Source of the DNA: an uncultured Clostridia bacterium
Lineage (GTDB): Bacteria; Bacillota; Clostridia; Oscillospirales; Acutalibacteraceae
Direction of reading: 5' to 3'
DNA length: 8,251 nucleotides
Assembly: GCA_946626015.1 (NCBI GenBank)
Contig: CAMOTT010000085.1
Span: 1 to 8,251, forward strand
The notes under the pieces are model-generated. The model had not been told where the DNA came from. It saw nothing but the letters and a program-made list of their open reading frames with translations, and made no database searches. The translations under genes were made by a program, and so were the position numbers. This document shows, piece after piece, positions 7,452 through 8,251 of the stretch; the first letter of the stretch is position 1, and every line of letters starts with the position of its first letter.

Positions 7452-8250
7452 TTTTCTCGACCCCCAAAATCTTTCGGTACATACTTTCCCCGTCCAGACC
7501 GTAAGTTTCAAGCTGCTTTTCCACCGAAGCCTGGGAAACGAAGCAGTCGTTTACGGCTGTCAGATCGTATTCTCCCTTGTATCCGTTTTCCAGCAAAAGC
7601 GCCGCGAATTTTTCCCCGGCGCCGGAGCTCCTTATGCCCTCCTCAAAGAAGAATACTTTTTTACACCCCATGACCTTCTCCACAGCTTCGGGATTTATGG
7701 GTTTGACCCTGTTGAGCTTGATGACTTTTATGTTTATGCCCTCGTTTTCAAGGGCTTTTTTCGCGGCGCAGGCATTTGAAAAGATCCTGCCGTAGGTCAC
7801 AAGAGCTATATCGGCTTTTTCATCGCCGTAAACGTCATAGGAGGTAAATCCGGACTTAAAATCCTCAGGCAGAGGGCATTCTGAACCTCTGGGATACCGC
7901 ACCACCGAGACGTTCCTGCTCTCATAGATCGATTTATAAAGGAACTTGTTAAGCTCCTCATACGTAGAGGGCGAATAGACCGTTACATAGGGTATGCTGT
8001 TCATCATCGCCACATCAAAAATGCCCTGATGGGTCTCCCCGTCCTCGCCTACAAAACCGGCTCTGTCTGCGGCGATGACAAGATTGCGTTTTTGCAGAGC
8101 GCCGTCATGTATGAGCTGGTCAAAGCACCGCTGCAAAAAAGTGGAATAAACCGCGAACACGGGATGAAGCCCCTGTTTTGAAAGACCCTGAGCAAAAACA
8201 ACGGCGTGTTCCTCCGCTATCCCCACGTCAAAGAAACGCTTTGGGTACTG
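7441..8250 (-). CDS. dxs: 1-deoxy-D-xylulose-5-phosphate synthase, C-terminal part
   Basis: Thiamine-diphosphate enzyme that condenses pyruvate and glyceraldehyde 3-phosphate to DXP, the first step of the MEP isoprenoid pathway and a feed into thiamine and pyridoxal synthesis. The N-terminal part lies beyond the right edge; 269 residues are visible, against about 620 for a full protein. The fragment opens in the pyrimidine-binding domain with RFFDVGIAEEHAVVFAQGL, whose Glu13 matches the catalytic Glu of family members. YSTFLQRCFDQLIHDGA and DRAGFVGEDGETHQG (fragment 62-76) follow, both diagnostic of Dxs rather than transketolase. The C-terminal third is the transketolase-like domain (IALVTYGRIFSNA, VFFFEEGIRSSGAGEKFA). 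The stop TAA at 7441-7443 lies inside the start of tlyA. No internal stop or frameshift is seen. Confidence 0.96.
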   Translation of the reverse strand, partial: QYPKRFFDVGIAEEHAVVFAQGLSKQGLHPVFAVYSTFLQRCFDQLIHDGALQKRNLVIAADRAGFVGEDGETHQGIFDVAMMNSIPYVTVYSPSTYEELNKFLYKSIYESRNVSVVRYPRGSECPLPEDFKSGFTSYDVYGDEKADIALVTYGRIFSNACAAKKALENEGINIKVIKLNRVKPINPEAVEKVMGCKKVFFFEEGIRSSGAGEKFAALLLENGYKGEYDLTAVNDCFVSQASVEKQLETYGLDGESMYRKILGVEKIGG

Positions 8251-8251
8251 T

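Overview
The window looks like chromosomal DNA of a Gram-positive member of the class Clostridia, most likely a gut Ruminococcus-type lineage. The main evidence is the minus-strand gene order dxs, tlyA, nadK, argR, recN, a conserved housekeeping cluster of Firmicutes/Clostridia. GGAGG-type ribosome binding sites, mixed ATG/GTG/TTG starts and middling GC content (judged by eye) agree. The genus is inference.

Layout. Positions 2-760 (plus strand) hold the C-terminal part of an alanine/glycine:cation symporter (AGCS family) that enters from the left edge. A hairpin with A and T runs on either side (774-809) separates it from a convergent two-component system on the minus strand: a six-TM sensor histidine kinase (811-2763) preceded by its OmpR-type response regulator (2781-3473). 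An 82-97 base gap with a TATAAT box follows. Then comes the minus-strand cluster recN (3571-5238), argR (5262-5714), nadK (5742-6593), tlyA (6621-7451) and the C-terminal part of dxs (7441-8250), which leaves by the right edge. The longest non-coding stretch is about 97 bases.

How the genes work together. dxs, tlyA, nadK, argR and recN are spaced by 23 to 27 bases or overlap (dxs/tlyA, 11 bases), so they look like one transcript serving unrelated core functions: isoprenoid precursor synthesis, rRNA ribose methylation, NADP supply, arginine-responsive transcription and DNA break repair. The regulator and kinase are 17 bases apart and form their own signalling unit; no target operon is identifiable here. 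In many Clostridia recN is followed by spoIVB and spo0A; here the two-component pair occupies that place.

I found no mobile element, CRISPR array, RNA gene or clearly new system. The points worth a second look are the junction downstream of recN, a long insertion in the symporter, the mirrored ends of the convergent genes around the terminator, and the kinase architecture.
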